Shown: one piece after another, positions 1-11,470 of the stretch
Layout: every line of letters begins with the position of its first letter
Position numbering within the stretch: the stretch's first letter is position 1
Source of the DNA: Asterias amurensis
Taxonomy: Eukaryota > Echinodermata > Asteroidea > Forcipulatida > Asteriidae
DNA length: 64,000 nucleotides
Direction of reading: 5' to 3'
NCBI RefSeq assembly: GCF_032118995.1
Contig: NC_092662.1
Span: 12,599,701 to 12,663,700 of the forward strand
Program-made: the position numbers and the translations under genes
The notes under the pieces: generated by a model
Databases searched by the model: none
The model's input: only the letters and a program-made list of their open reading frames with translations
What the model was told of the DNA's origin: nothing

Positions 1-834
1 AGGGTCCCATGTACAATGAGAAAAGCAAATACCCATGTTCGTTGTACTCCAAAGGAAGTTTATCCAGTTCATTTGGATCCAATAATTTCATCCAAAACTT
101 GATTCCTTCATCATATCAACAATTGTCAATGGGGGGGGGGCAGTTTACTAGAAAATCTGTTGATCTTAGAAGTGTGGCTGTGCGCACCCTCAGAATTACC
201 TAAAACATTTAAATTGTTTGGTTTGTCTGCGGCCACCCAGCGTCCCTTATTCTGTTAGCTCACTATTCACTGGGTAGAACTTTTAACTAACAAAGGTAAA
301 CGATTTCTGAGATGGATTTGCGCCATTGGTTTTTGATTTTCACTTAAATACAACGTACTTTTTTTAATTTCAGGGTAAGCTTGAATCCTGAAAACAGCCC
401 AAACATCTATCTCCAAGAAAAGGGTGCTCCAAGAAATTAACTGTTGCATAATAACAGTTGAAGAAACAAAACAACATTAAAGGCACTGGACACTTCGTGC
501 TTAGCAGCTCTATGAAATTGGGCCCTGATGTGATGTGGTTGAGTTACTCTCTCCTACTACAGTTTTTTTCAGCAGGGATATATTTATTGAGTTTTAATGT
601 TTAAATTTTTGAGGAATGCTTTGTATTTATTGGTTTTGGGTTTGTGTTTTGTAATTTTTCACTTTTAATGATGCCGAATATTGTTATTAGTTGTTTAAAT
701 AACCCTTTTTAAAAACAGGGTTATTGTAACAGGCTTACTGAACGCATAATACGCGCTAATAATTTGTGTACAATGTGTAATATTAAGTCCTGAACCACAA
801 TAGAAAATGGTTTGGTCTATTTTTAAATAATTTT
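1..834. other. No gene recognised; AT-rich, foldback-element fragment
   Basis: Short open frames only, none with family resemblance. The segment near 497-526 reads GCAGCTCTATGAAATTGGGCCC, the terminus of the foldback family that is complete at 27499-27752. Just before it, 478-496 resembles another terminus (AAAGGCACTGGACACTTCG). Confidence 0.5.
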
Positions 835-932
835 TCGCGGAACAAAATTAACTAGAGTGGGAACTTGAACTTGCGACCTCCAGATTATAAAGTACTGGTT
901 CTCTTCCAAATGAGGTATCTAGCCATGTTGAC
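835..932 (-). repeat. tRNA-derived SINE, minus strand
   Basis: Reading the minus strand gives a tRNA-like head with a B-box-like GGTCGCAAGTTCAAG followed by the family tail CCCACTCTAGTTAATTTTGTTC. The same tail occurs at 4120-4142, 38720-38750 and 50190-50210. Confidence 0.6.
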
Positions 933-1140
933 AAACTAGAGAGACCGCCAATGTAGGTCTTATCAAGCCCGGTTCATACTTCCTGTAGATGCGATTGCGA
1001 TACGAATGTTGACGTCAGAAATTCGCAACGAATATTTCGCAGGGGTTGAGTTGTGGGGGCAGAGTTGTGACCCCAAATTTACTTCAAATTCGCATTGCAT
1101 TCGCAGGACGCAGTATGATCGGGCATTCGCAGTATGAACC

Positions 1141-1236
1141 GCGCTTAACTCAGTTGGTAGATAGCTACATGTAGCTGGTACATTGATCTGGAGATCATTG
1201 GTTTAAGTCCTGCTCTTGTCAATTTTCCTGCAACGA
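1141..1236 (+). repeat. tRNA-derived SINE, plus strand
   Basis: TTAACTCAGTTGGTAGATAG resembles an A box; GGAGATCATTGGTTTAAGTCC resembles a B box; the tail TTGTCAATTTTCCT matches the family. It is inverted relative to the copy 200 bp upstream. Confidence 0.55.
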
Positions 1237-1594
1237 TTTTAATTCTTAATGATTTTATTGAAAGTAAATTTTTATAAAGACTAATTTACGCACAAATAAC
1301 GATGTAAAATGCACTAAAAATAGCAATATAACGAAAATTGTAATTACTGTATGAATTTTATTATAGTGTATAAAATATATTATTAAAGCAAATGTTTTGT
1401 TAGTACTGGTATTTGGCCATTGCAGGTTTGGTCTGCCTCAATACAACTTCCTGCTATGGTGTTAAAAGTTCAGGTTAGTTGAATCAGGAATATGGGGCAG
1501 CAATAGTAACAATAACAATGGTAATATTTACAATGGCTTCTTATATATTGCTCAAGTTTGTCACTCAGCAGTGATGCTCATGTGCTTCAAACAT

Positions 1595-1800
1595 TCAGTA
1601 TTTTTCCTGCAAGGTATTGTGAAGCTACGTTTTTAAAGTATGAGACCTTTTTCTTTTATGGCACAATGGTTTACAGGGTGTTGTGTGGCGCAATTGATAT
1701 GCAGCCAATCCAACCAGGAACACGGGGAACCCCTTCTCTTTTTGCTAAGTGCACTGGGTTATTTTACATGCATCACACAACACATGAGTCCTACGGAAGG
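1595..1800 (-). repeat. Dispersed repeat 'K' (shared with 27.05, 27.36, 36.5 and 61.8 kb)
   Basis: On the minus strand it carries CTGGTTGGATTGGCTGCATA, then GCGCCACACAACACC, then TTGCAGGAAAAATAC. Related plus-strand copies are at 27048-27170, 36487-36620 and 61808-61945. Short frames across it are not coding. Confidence 0.55.
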
Positions 1801-4064
1801 ACTCGGCATTATAGGTGGCATGCCATTCAGTATTGGTAGGCAGTTTTTCTTTCAACAGATAATATTTTATTTTCTCGCTATAAATCAAAATGACCAAATA
1901 ACTACTCAATGCGATGTAACATAAAACAAACAGCGAATGTTTTACATTAGTGCAATGGTGAGACATCATTCTATTGAAAGATTTAATGTTACATTTAATT
2001 CTGTATGGCTTTGCCAGAACATTTCTTTATTTTTCAACAATATGCTATAAACATTCAATAAATTTGTATAATATTTAATTTTCTATGGGCGTTGTTGACT
2101 AATTTTTCTGTGGTATGGAAAAAAATATTGAATTTAATAAATTTGAACAGAAAACAGATCATTCAAGTTTTATGCGAGTGTTGGTGTACAGATGTGCAGT
2201 ATGGCAAGTTTTTTAGTATCTGCAGGAAGTCAAAAATTGTGCCCAATGCAAGTAACCAGCATGACTTGGATCATTTGAATTCCTTACTTTTAATTTCTTA
2301 GCTTAGAAATTGCATGATGCAAAGGCTTAGAACGCCAAATAGAGCTGCTTTTAAGCAGAAAACATTGCTAACCATTTCCAGCTGAGCATTTTAGCTGGTT
2401 ACTTTATTCTGGTAAGCATAATTTTGCTGAGACGTACTGCTTGACTTATTTTTGTGGTTCAGCAGAGGTATGAAACTTAGGCCCATGGTGTTATTGATCT
2501 AGTCCGGCTTTATGACTGTGTTTATGAGCACACTACAACATGCAAGTGCTATTGGAGCGCCGATTTTCCTTGTGGAAGTTGTGATTAAAAAACTGCACAA
2601 TAATATTCAGACTTACAAGTTTGGAGGTGGTTTTTTTTTGGTATAAGAAAAGTTGCCCCAAATTAGAGAATTGGCAAGGCTAACAATTCGTGATTTGTTG
2701 CAATTTTGAGCAATTAATCACATGAAGTTTGTAAGGCTTTATATAAGGAAAAATCACAAAGGAATACAGTTGATCCCCCCCCCCCCCCCGCCCTTATGAC
2801 TGTGAACGTTGAGTCCCTAGATTGTGAGAAAGACTACCGGCGGTACTGCATCTCTGAGTGGTGCAGCGCCCTCTTGTGGGCTAACCCAGATGCACTGGAT
2901 AGATATGGGACAGGTTTCTTTTGATTATTGAGCTCTTTCCCTCATCATAGCATAGAGCAAGCAAGGAATGTCGGATGTGCTGTGTTTTTTCGTCAGATTT
3001 TAAACTGACTAAAGTGACGTTATACCATGGAGGAAGGGTTATACTACCCAGGTAACTAAATTTTGTTTTTTATAAGGGTTTTTAAGGTCAGGGAGGTGGG
3101 GGGTTATTAAAAAAATTGCTTGTCAAAATTTTCGACATCAAAAAATCAAGTGAATTCATTCATTAGCGAAAAATGGTTCTAATCTAAGGTTTTCTGGGAA
3201 TGGGAATATTGGCTGGCTAGACCCCCAGTTACTGGGTCTAGTAATCTGGCTAGGTCGGTAGAAAGCCAAGGCTTATTTCTTTGACCTGTCAGTGTCACAC
3301 CAAAGACTTATGAATAAACACAGTCACTCACACTCGCAGTGTGAAAAAAGGTATCATAAATCTTTGACCTGTGATTCCTCCATGATTAGAATTAGATTGA
3401 GGCGAATGATGTAAAAAATAATGTTACCAGGTAATGATGCTTTCAGACCTTAATAACTGGCCCAGGCCTAAAACAATTACTCAAAAAGCTTTTTTTTTAA
3501 ACTAATAATGATACCATATGTGGGCACTGAAATATCTAAATAAAACCACATGAATTTGTTTGCGGAATGCGGAACAAATCAACATTAAAGATCTTGTATT
3601 AGAAGCCTATTATTGAACCATGTAATTATGGCTTCTGACTGGCAGCCATAGAGCTATTATATATATTGACTAAAAAGAGCTCTCTAACTTGCTCTGCGTT
3701 ATGAAGCCACCCTGGGTGCAGACATGTTTGATGTGTTGCGTGGACTACGGAACAATTTCAATTTTAAGAAAACACACATTGACGCGATTTTTTTACATTC
3801 GGCGTGTGCGCTTACGTACGCGACTGCGCATTCATGTACATCCGCGCTACAAAAACCGTAAGTCCGACTTGATTGACGTACTAAAAAAAGTTAATGTGAC
3901 TTTTAAACATGACGCACATGCATGCTCGCAGTTTGTACGCTCATCAACAGATTGTGCGTTCACATTTGCTGCATTTTTTTGTTCGATGACACATAGAAAA
4001 GAACAAACGCACTGTCATGCAAATAGCCGTACAACTGCCGTACAAAATTTCAAGCTTTTATAGC
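1801..4064. other. No gene recognised
   Basis: AT-rich sequence. It contains a poly-C run at about 2776-2789, a CTCF-like motif on the minus strand at 2866-2879, and a CG-rich patch at about 3790-3860 with alternating purine-pyrimidine ACGTACGCG-type runs. The 124-codon frame at 3689-4063 shows no domain and low-complexity composition, so I do not call it a gene. Confidence 0.5.
2866..2879 (-). promoter_or_regulatory. CTCF-like motif
   Basis: Minus-strand CCACAAGAGGGCGC agrees with 13 of 14 positions of the core CCASYAGRKGGCRS. Motif match only; occupancy is unknown. Confidence 0.3.
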
Positions 4065-4065
4065 T

Positions 4066-4145
4066 CTATGCTGGCAGCCCAAATCCAGAGGTCGTTGGTT
4101 GATTGGTTCGAATCCCACTCTAGTAAATTTTGTTCAACCCCCAAA
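4066..4145 (+). repeat. tRNA-derived SINE, 3' part
   Basis: GATTGGTTCGAATCCCACTC is a clear B box, followed by the family tail CTAGTAAATTTTGTTCAAC. The A-box half is not recognisable. Confidence 0.6.
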
Positions 4146-4310
4146 ACCATGTAATTGTGTATGAATTTCTCTTTTTCTGCAGATACATGTAGGAGGCGAC
4201 TGTAACATCCCATTGTGACCCGTTCAAACCTCAACTACCATAAACTTTGACACCATTTGGAAGTTATCTACTGTAGACAAACTACTTGTAAGTTTAACCA
4301 CAACTTTCTT

Positions 4311-4680
4311 TAAAGGGACTGAAAACTTTTGGTAATTGTCAAAGATCAGTCTTATCACTTGGTGTATCTCAACATATGCATACAGTAACAACAAACCTGT
4401 GAAAATTTGAACTCAGTTGGTCGTCGAGAGAATAATGGAAGAAAAAACACCCTTGTCACACAAGTTCGTTGTGTGCTACCCTTTAGATGATTGAATTCAG
4501 CTGAGGTCTTGAATTCAATTTAAAGTGAGAAGTTACTTCTTTCTCAAAACTATGTTACTTCAGAGGGAGCCGCTCATCACAATGTTTTATACTATCAACA
4601 GCTCTCTATGCTTGTTACCAAGTAAGGTTTATGTTAACAATTATTGTTATTAATAACCAATAGTGTCCAGTGCCTTTAAG
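4311..4680. mobile_element. Foldback (MITE-like) element, family A
   Basis: About 370 bp with terminal inverted repeats: AAAGGGACTGAAAACTTTTG at the left and AATAGTGTCCAGTGCCTTT at the right. Shares the interior block 'CCTTGTCACACAAGTTCGTTG' (in parts) and the GAGGGAGCCG block with all other family A copies. No transposase is encoded. Confidence 0.85.
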
Positions 4681-4744
4681 GAAGCAAATATTAGGAGCAT
4701 AAGGGATGCATTGTCTTAAACTAGATTTCACAAGTGTACAATTA

Positions 4745-4908
4745 GGGAATAACAGTGCGAGTACCCGGTCTTCACTGCGTGGTAATGACCGGGTTGGTGG
4801 CTGGCGCTGTTAACGGACCTCGCCTCCGGCTCGGTCCGTTTACAGCGCCAGCCACAAACCAAGGTCATTACCACGCAGTGAAGACCGGGTACGAACACTG
4901 TTATTCCC
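4745..4908. repeat. Near-perfect inverted repeat, about 79-bp arms
   Basis: Left arm 4746-4823 and right arm to 4907 are reverse complements with only a few mismatches. Both include ACCCGGTCTTCACTGCGTGG and GTGGCTGGCGCTGT; there is almost no loop. It could form one long hairpin of CG-rich sequence in AT-rich surroundings. Confidence 0.9.
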
Positions 4909-5834
4909 ATTAATAAATACCTTTTTTAGCGGATTAAACGGCTAAAATTGTCCAAATGTTGTGACTTTTCTCTCGGCGGTACTTCCAGACATGTTCAGGG
5001 GCCATATTTGAGCTTTTGATGGTTCCCATCTCTTTCGTGCGTTAATCACATTAGTGATCTTTGAGACCAGTGACTCTTTGAAATAATGATCTGTTCAGCG
5101 CCTTCACTGGGGTCAAAGGACGCAAATGATTGGACGATAGCTGTTCCTTGTGCATTAAAACGTGCGCATGAGCTCGGCGTCTTCAGACGCGCGCACATGT
5201 TACACGCGCGCACTCAAAATTGAAACATTTTCAGCGCGTGTACGCGTAAGTGCGCGAAGTTGCAATGAAACTAACAGGGATATAAATAAGCGTGCGATTC
5301 AGTGCAACGAGCAAGGTTTACACAATGTATGCTGATTTAGTGGCCACTTATTCGCTATTTTCCAAAGTCGGTCTTTATACCACCGTTACCACTCCCACAC
5401 GTGACCGGGTTTTGACCAATCAGAGACTTGAAACAGTCCAAGGTATTTATTAATTACCGATTATTAATATGTGTAGTACAATGCTGCACTAAATGGGTGT
5501 TCAAGTGGTTTGGGGATCAGATCAATTGCAGCGAACACTGGGGTTGAAAATTTACAAGGGGAATGGGGTTACTGATTTCGCACAGTCTCTTGTGTGGTCC
5601 CTTTCTTTTACACAAAGGAACAGTAGACCCACAAATTTGTTCTTTGTTCAATTTAGAGGAATTCTACATATAAAGGAAAAATAGAACTCAAAACCCACTT
5701 ACTTCAAGATCAAAGCTTGTTACAGTATAAACTATTTCACTTACAACTTTATTTGATCGTACACTTACTTTGTTATTGTCATTATATCATGTATTTAATT
5801 ACTTTTATGTTTCAGCGCTTAGACACCTTGTATT
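4909..5834. other. No gene recognised
   Basis: Contains a CG-rich stretch at about 5158-5270 with repeated GCGCGC-type words and the AT-rich interval to 5834. Short frames lack domains. Confidence 0.5.
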
Positions 5835-6200
5835 AAGCGTTATCTTCCAGTACGCGCTAATCCACCAATTAGATGCTCGAACAACTAGGGGGATAAAAAC
5901 ATATACTACTTCCTCTGTTTTATATCCTACTTCCTCAGTTTTTATTACACAGTGCGTATTGTGAATGTCAATACAGACAGTGCAAAAATTACATTCTAAA
6001 TTTTGTGCGCTTCGTCGCAAAATAACGCTCTGAAATTTGAAACTTTGCGCATTGACGTACAGGAAACTTGAAGATAAATTTGTTATAACACGTGGCTCGT
6101 GGAATACAAAAAAATGTAGCCTCTGCGTCCCTAATCCAAAGCGCTATATTTTTCTGTATTCCACTCGCGCTTGTGTGATAACTTATATTATCCTATAAAT
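5835..6200. mobile_element. Foldback element, family O
   Basis: The left part (CTTCCAGTACGCGCTAATCC and GATGCTCGAACA) and the right part (ATTCCACTCGCGCTTGTGTG ATAACTTATA) both recur in inverted order at 40190-40375. The ends of the two copies are reverse complements. Confidence 0.6.
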
Positions 6201-6369
6201 GCATGCAGTTAGTATTATTATTATGTGTAACACTCACACTGAAACTGTTGAATTAGCACACCATAGTGTTGATAAATTCATGGTAAAATTTCCTTTCTGA
6301 TGTGTTTGTTGACATGGCTTTCCAATACATAGTAGTGATGTTTCATAACATGATGATACATCACAATAT

Positions 6370-6895
6370 GCATGCAGACTGAGAAAGCACCAAAGACACC
6401 ACACTGGAGTGAAACCATTTGTTTGTAATATTTCTGGAAAGACTCGACTCAAAGATCACCTAACAGCGTTTCCACATAGCTGAGAGACTAATCATTTGCT
6501 TGTGCTATTTGTGAGAAAACATTTCCACTAAACATGAATCTAAAGGCAGTCCACAGTTGGAAAATGAAATATTTGTTTTGACATTTGTTGCAGAGCCTTC
6601 AAACATCAGCACAACCTGACGGAACGACAGCAATGTATCACACTGGAGAAAACCCTCTGCAAGAAAACCTAAACTGACAGACTTTCAGCGTGTCAACACT
6701 AGAGAGAAACCTTTTGCTTGTGACGTTTGTGGAAAAGCCTTTTCTTTGCAGACATATACCCCGAAAAACCATCAGAGTGTCCTAACTGGAACGAAACGAT
6801 GTTTGTGGAAAAGCCTTCTTTTTTAAGACAGACCTGACCAGACATCAGCCCGTCCACACTGGATCCACTTGTTTTGTGGAAAAATTGTTTTGATA
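6370..6895 (+). pseudogene. Decayed C2H2 zinc-finger array
   Basis: At least five finger-like units can be read across all three frames: pieces of CxxCGKAF, HQ..VHTG and TGEKPF broken by frameshifts and stops. The best unit is near 6711-6770 (PFACDVCGKAFSLQ). No frame stays open over two complete fingers. It lies about 450 bp upstream of the intact 14-finger frame and in the same orientation, consistent with a dead paralogue or an eroded 5' part of the same array. Confidence 0.7.
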
Positions 6896-7063
6896 AGGGA
6901 GCTCTTTGTAGCCACACTAAAACCTAAACCTAAGAGGAACCATTTTATTAAGGGCAATTATGGAAATACATTTTATCAGGAAGCAAATGTAAACGAAGGT
7001 CAGAGATATAACAGCTGTTTAATTCAGAGAGTTTCTTACTTTGAAAAAAGTATTGTGAATTAA

Positions 7064-7338
7064 GAATAACTTGGCAAGTAAATATTAAAGCCTTTTTAGA
7101 TTTTTACTGACATAAATTCATTTTGCCTATATATTCATGACCTATGAAATTAGAATTTTTAGGGAAAAAAAGGCAAACTGGAGAGTCTACTTCCTGTGAA
7201 TGTTTTCTGTGGTTGCTAGCTTTACTTTTATTGTAGTTAATATGAGTGCTACTTAGTGGTATCACTGGCGAACGGTGTATTTTCAATTTTGAAATTGCTG
7301 CCAAGTTGTCTCCTAAATCAGTTAAGATTATTACAGAT
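7064..7338 (+). other. Leader of the 14-finger ORF, start unresolved
   Basis: AT-rich. Candidate acceptors end at 7235 (TTATTGTAG) and 7336 (ATTACAG). An ATG at 7243 reaches a stop after four codons, so it would be an upstream mini-frame. No promoter could be assigned. Confidence 0.3.
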
Positions 7339-8763
7339 ATGAATTTTTATGGGAAGACAAATATTTGTGACCTAAAACAAGGAGCAGACTACTTGGAAAA
7401 AAGTACGCCTGAAAAGCATCAAATGGATCATACTGTCGTGTCATCAGACAAATTTGTTGAAGCTGACATTTGTCAAAAATCTGTGTCACATGAAAGCAGC
7501 CTGAAAGAGCACGAAAGAGACCAAACTGGAGTGAAACCATTTGGTTGTGATATATGTGGAAAAGCGTTCCCTTTTAAAAGCCGTCTCAACAAACATCAGC
7601 AAATCCACACAAAAAAGAAACCATTTTCTTGTGACTTTTGTGGAGCAGATTTCATCTATAAAAGCCGTCTTAAAGAACATAAGCTTATCCACACTAAAGA
7701 GATACCAAAGTTTGTTTGTTATGTTTGTGGAATAGCCTTCAATTATCCACATGAATTGACAAGTCATCAAAGTGTCCACAAGAGAGGGGAATCTTTTGTT
7801 TGTGAATTTTGTGGAAAAGATTTTTCACAAAAACAATTTCTCTTGAGAGACCATCGGCGTTGCCACACTGGCGAGAAACCTTTTATTTGTGATCTTTGTG
7901 GAAAAGCCTTTAACCGTAAAGACATCCTGACAGACCATTTGCGATCCCACGCTGGACGAGAGAAGCCATTTGGGTGTGGTGATTGTGGAGGATCCTTCAC
8001 ACATTTAAAGTCACTTATTCGTCATCAGAGAACCCACACTGGAGAGAAGCCTTTTGTTTGTGATGTCTGTGGACAAGCCTTTACGCGCAAAACGACTCTG
8101 ACCGCACATTACCCTGTCCACTCTGACCAGAAACCTTTTATTTGTGATGTTTGTGGAAAAGCCTTTGTGCGCAAAAGAAGCCTATCCACCCATTACCTTG
8201 CCCACTCTGTAGAGAAACCATTTGCTTGTGACTTATGTGGAAAATCCTTCAGCAATCAAGACTCCATGACATACCATCAGCGTTACCACACCGGAGAGAA
8301 TCCATTTATATGTGATGTTTGTGGAAAAGCCTTTCCAAGAAAATGTAAACTGACGGACCATCAGCGTACTCACACTGGAGAGAAACCATTTATATGTGAC
8401 TTTTGTGGAAAAGCTTTTAGCCGTAAAGACACCTTGAAAAACCATCGGAATGACCACACCGAAGATAAAACATTTGTATGTGATGTTTGTGGAAAAGCCT
8501 TTTCAAAAGAACCTAAACTGAAAGACCATCAGCGAATTCACACTGGAGAGAAACCATTTGTTTGTGATTTGTGTGGAAGAGCCTTTCCTTTTCAATGGAA
8601 CCTGACCAAACATCAGCGTGTGCATACTGGAGAGAAACCTCATGTTTGCGGCTTCTGTGGAAAAGCCTTTTCCGATAAAAGGTCTCAACGTCGCCATGAA
8701 AAAGTCCACATTGAAGAGACACCCTTTTTGACTTCAGAGCCATCTGACAGTATCAATCAATAA
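7339..8763 (+). CDS. C2H2 zinc-finger protein, 14 fingers plus one degenerate
   Basis: Predicted nuclear sequence-specific DNA-binding protein. From the ATG at 7339 the frame gives 474 residues, nearly all tandem C2H2 fingers joined by TGEKP-type linkers. The frame is open upstream to at least 7246 without another ATG, and a possible acceptor (TTACAG) ends at 7336, so the true start may be in an unseen 5' exon. The first unit (about 7459-7540) lacks its first cysteine; 14 fingers follow with both Cys and His pairs. One finger (near 7800-7880) has 13 rather than 12 residues between its Cys and His pairs, and one linker is AGREKP. No KRAB, SCAN, BTB or ZAD domain is visible. Decayed fingers lie on both sides, so this is probably the surviving part of a larger array. 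Orthology cannot be assigned. Confidence 0.8.
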   Translation: MNFYGKTNICDLKQGADYLEKSTPEKHQMDHTVVSSDKFVEADICQKSVSHESSLKEHERDQTGVKPFGCDICGKAFPFKSRLNKHQQIHTKKKPFSCDFCGADFIYKSRLKEHKLIHTKEIPKFVCYVCGIAFNYPHELTSHQSVHKRGESFVCEFCGKDFSQKQFLLRDHRRCHTGEKPFICDLCGKAFNRKDILTDHLRSHAGREKPFGCGDCGGSFTHLKSLIRHQRTHTGEKPFVCDVCGQAFTRKTTLTAHYPVHSDQKPFICDVCGKAFVRKRSLSTHYLAHSVEKPFACDLCGKSFSNQDSMTYHQRYHTGENPFICDVCGKAFPRKCKLTDHQRTHTGEKPFICDFCGKAFSRKDTLKNHRNDHTEDKTFVCDVCGKAFSKEPKLKDHQRIHTGEKPFVCDLCGRAFPFQWNLTKHQRVHTGEKPHVCGFCGKAFSDKRSQRRHEKVHIEETPFLTSEPSDSINQ

Positions 8764-8960
8764 TCTCTCCACACTGAAGAGAAATATTTAGGTTTTGACT
8801 TTTCTGAAAAAAAGATTTTTTTTAATATACTGTAGCTTAACTTTAAAAGTCACATGGAGTACACACTGGAGATCATATACATTTATTTGTGACCTCTGGC
8901 AACAATTTTTCTCCCAAAAGCATAGTCTCTAATACAGTGAGCTCAACCATCTCTTTGTCA
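8764..8960 (+). pseudogene. Degenerate zinc-finger remnants after the stop of the 14-finger ORF
   Basis: Beyond the TAA at 8761-8763 the DNA still resembles finger coding: a CACACTGAAGAGAAA linker (8769-8783) with a following helix-like part, then CACACTGGAGA (8870-8880) and TTTGTGACCT (8885-8894). These are shifted and interrupted, so the array once continued further. Confidence 0.55.
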
Positions 8961-9022
8961 CAATCACCATGCACACATTGTTGTGTATGAATATAAGAAA
9001 TCAGCTGTATAATGTTGAGGCT

Positions 9023-9196
9023 CAAGGCCGAGTCACACTGCAGCGATATCGAAAACGATCATGACTTAAAGTGACAGCATTCTATTGGTTTAATGAGCAT
9101 GTATTTTGCATGAAGCAATTCAACCAATAGAATGCATTCCCTTGGCGTCGTGATTGTTATCGTTTTCGTTACCACTACATTGTGACTTGGCCTTTA
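9023..9196. mobile_element. Foldback element, family G
   Basis: Inverted termini: AAGGCCGAGTCACACTGCAG with CTACATTGTGACTTGGCCTT. The centre is also inverted: CATTCTATTGGTT against AACCAATAGAATGC. A related, less complete copy is at 23950-24115. Confidence 0.8.
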
Positions 9197-9647
9197 TAGG
9201 GCTTGTATCCAATTGAGTAAGGCCAAATACAATACTTTAACAAATTCTTATATAGCGCATTTCACAATAACCGTATCAATGCTCTTTACATTAGTGCCCT
9301 GGCCATGGGTAAAAAAATATACTAGCTGATTCTGTTGGTTTTTTTTTTCTGAGGCCCTTTCTATTTTTTATTTCCTTCAAAGGTGGCTGCCAAGCATTTT
9401 AATTCTAACTTGCCACCAATTCTTTACTTTAAAGTCACCTCCTACTTTATGTTGTTACAAGTTCTTACAAGATTACTTAAGTTAAATAAGAAAAACACAG
9501 AAAATTTGTCTTTTTGAAGAAAGCAAAATGTAAAAAAAGTTTTAAAAATTGAATCAAGATGCGGCCTCAAAAAAGGTTGAGGGAGGGGATGATCAAATGT
9601 TTTTATTTTATTTGGCCTAACTTGTGGATATTTAATGAACATGGAAA
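9197..9647. other. No gene recognised
   Basis: AT-rich spacer with homopolymer runs; nothing supportable. Confidence 0.5.
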
Positions 9648-9715
9648 AACCATACTGGAGATCTTCTCTTTATGACATTAGTGGAGAATTTCTCTAAAAA
9701 AAAACCACCTCAGAT
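9648..9715 (+). pseudogene. Single degenerate zinc-finger remnant
   Basis: CATACTGGAGATCTTC, then GACATTAGTGGAGAATTTCTC, follows the DNA pattern of a TGEKPF-CDxCGKAFS unit with altered bases. It is an isolated relic between the two intact arrays. Confidence 0.4.
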
Positions 9716-9727
9716 TTTAGTTTTTTT

Positions 9728-10055
9728 TATGAAAGTCACCAGACACACAAGGCCTGAGCCACTTCAAGGTATGGGCTGCAATTATTTTTTGTCTGTTGCG
9801 GTGATAGCGTACCGACTCTTATCCGAATCTCCCTGTGATTCCAGCGGTATTCTCGCGAGAGCAGTGATCTCGCGAGAGCACTGCCCCAAGTTGGCTATCT
9901 CACCACGGCAGACCATTAACGACCTGTCCACAAGTCTACCAACTCCTAGGGCTGAAAGAGGGTTACCCCTGTACAGTTGGTATGGATGTAGGCTTGGGTA
10001 TCATCAATCAAAAGCCTGGCTGGTAGAGCCAAAAGCACTACTTCCAAAAGTTAAT
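9728..10055 (+). repeat. Dispersed repeat 'P', copy 1
   Basis: GAAAGTCACCAGACACACAA, GGCCTGAGCCACTTCAAGG and GGCTTGGGTATCATCAATC recur with small changes at 30777-30965. Copy 1 carries an extra segment in the middle (about 9800-9935) with CTCGCGAGAGCAGTGATCTC. The frame over it (9672-10139) is repeat-derived and not a gene. Confidence 0.65.
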
Positions 10056-11325
10056 GTTGAAAGTACCAACATTTATTTGTTTGTTAAGGCCCTACAAGAT
10101 CTTTCACAGGAGAGGCCATCCTCTGTGGAACCAAATTAAGTGCAGAACTCATAAAAAAAATAGCATTTTGTATCCTTTCAGATAGGACTCCTAAAAGTCA
10201 TTTCAGTTCAAAAGATGGACTTGTGGAATCCTACTTCAATATTTTGTTTGCAAACGATCTAGATGTGTTCAGTAAGTTTTTATACGTACAATTATTTTTA
10301 GTAATCACCAATAGTCTCCAGTGCCATTAATAGGGTTGTTCAGCAAAGGTAGTTTTTCATCAGGGATAGGTGACTTTTTGTGACTTTTTGTCGGGAAATC
10401 ATTCTTACAAAGAAAGACAAAGGAAATAAAGATTCATTAAAGATTGCAAAGTTAGTTAGTATTGTATCCATGCCTTGTTTCATTGAGTTCACAAGTTATT
10501 ATTTCCAGAAGACAGTTTGACAAGTATTGTACATTGGGTGTTTTCCAATTGTTTCATCGAGACCAACTTCAGTCATTATGAGATGACTTATTGGGTCTCT
10601 TTGTTTTCCTGTCTGCGACCCAGTGTTATTATCCACAATACATTTATAGTAATTGTGTTCTATCAAAACAATATTTCGTTCCCCTGATTGAATATTTTGT
10701 TCCCTTGTAGTTTGTTCCCTCAAAATAACACTTTGCTCAACGACAGTTTGTAACTGCGAAGTTACAATTGTCCCTGAAAACAACTTTTCATATAGGATTA
10801 CAAGAAGAAAATGGTTTTAACTATCAAAGGTATACTTAACCTTTGTTTTGTATGTAATGTTGGTGAACTTAGTGGACCCTTCTTATTTTGTACTGATAGT
10901 CACATGAAGTGTTTTTCCTGAATTTCTAATAGAAGATGTGACCTGTGAAATCACGTGTTTACAAAAGAGCCACGGAGCCTGGACTTCCTGTAAGCATGAT
11001 TTGTACACAGCTCAATGGAAGAAAACATAAAATCTTATATTTCATTGAGATTGCACTGTCTAGTTCTTATCAAATTTTGATATGATGATACGGGGCACAT
11101 CTCAAAATTTAACCAGCTTTTACTTTCTTAACTGTTGGTTTGATGAGGAAATTGGTTTGATGAGGAAATTATGACACAAAATGTTAACTTTCCCATAGGA
11201 CCAGTGCAGTATCTTGCCTGCCAGAATACTGAAAGAATACAAGATCACACTTATTGTAAACAAGGTTCACATGGTCTATACCGAAGTCAAAGAACAATTG
11301 TTCACAACTGACGTTGAAAAGAAAA
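10056..11325. other. No gene recognised
   Basis: AT-rich, with short low-complexity frames. Direct short duplications occur (GACTTTTTGT at 10371-10390; TTTGATGAGGAAATT at 11140-11170). Nothing else is supportable. Confidence 0.5.
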
Positions 11326-11326
11326 G

Positions 11327-11470
11327 ATACCCAATCCGCGCTTCGTGTATAAACATACGGACACGCGTCTGGGAACTATTCTTAGTACACAAAGCACGGA
11401 TTGGGGAACCATTCTTTGTAGTTCCCAGACGCGTGTCCGTATGTTTGTACACGAAGCGCGGATTGGGTAT
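11327..11470. repeat. Inverted repeat, 51-bp arms
   Basis: Arms 11327-11377 and 11420-11470 are reverse complements with a single mismatch (arm core ACACGCGTCTGGGAACT) and a 42-bp loop. A second small inverted pair follows at 11480-11523 (CCCAGGAC...GTCCTGGG). Several overlapping frames here arise from the symmetry and are not genes. Confidence 0.9.

Noticed and set aside
3689..4063. 124-codon plus-strand frame
   Set aside because: No domain, no splice or start support, biased composition from a CG-rich low-complexity patch; adjoins a SINE.
9672..10139. 155-codon plus-strand frame
   Set aside because: Most of it is a dispersed repeat also present at 30777-30965, and its beginning is a zinc-finger relic.
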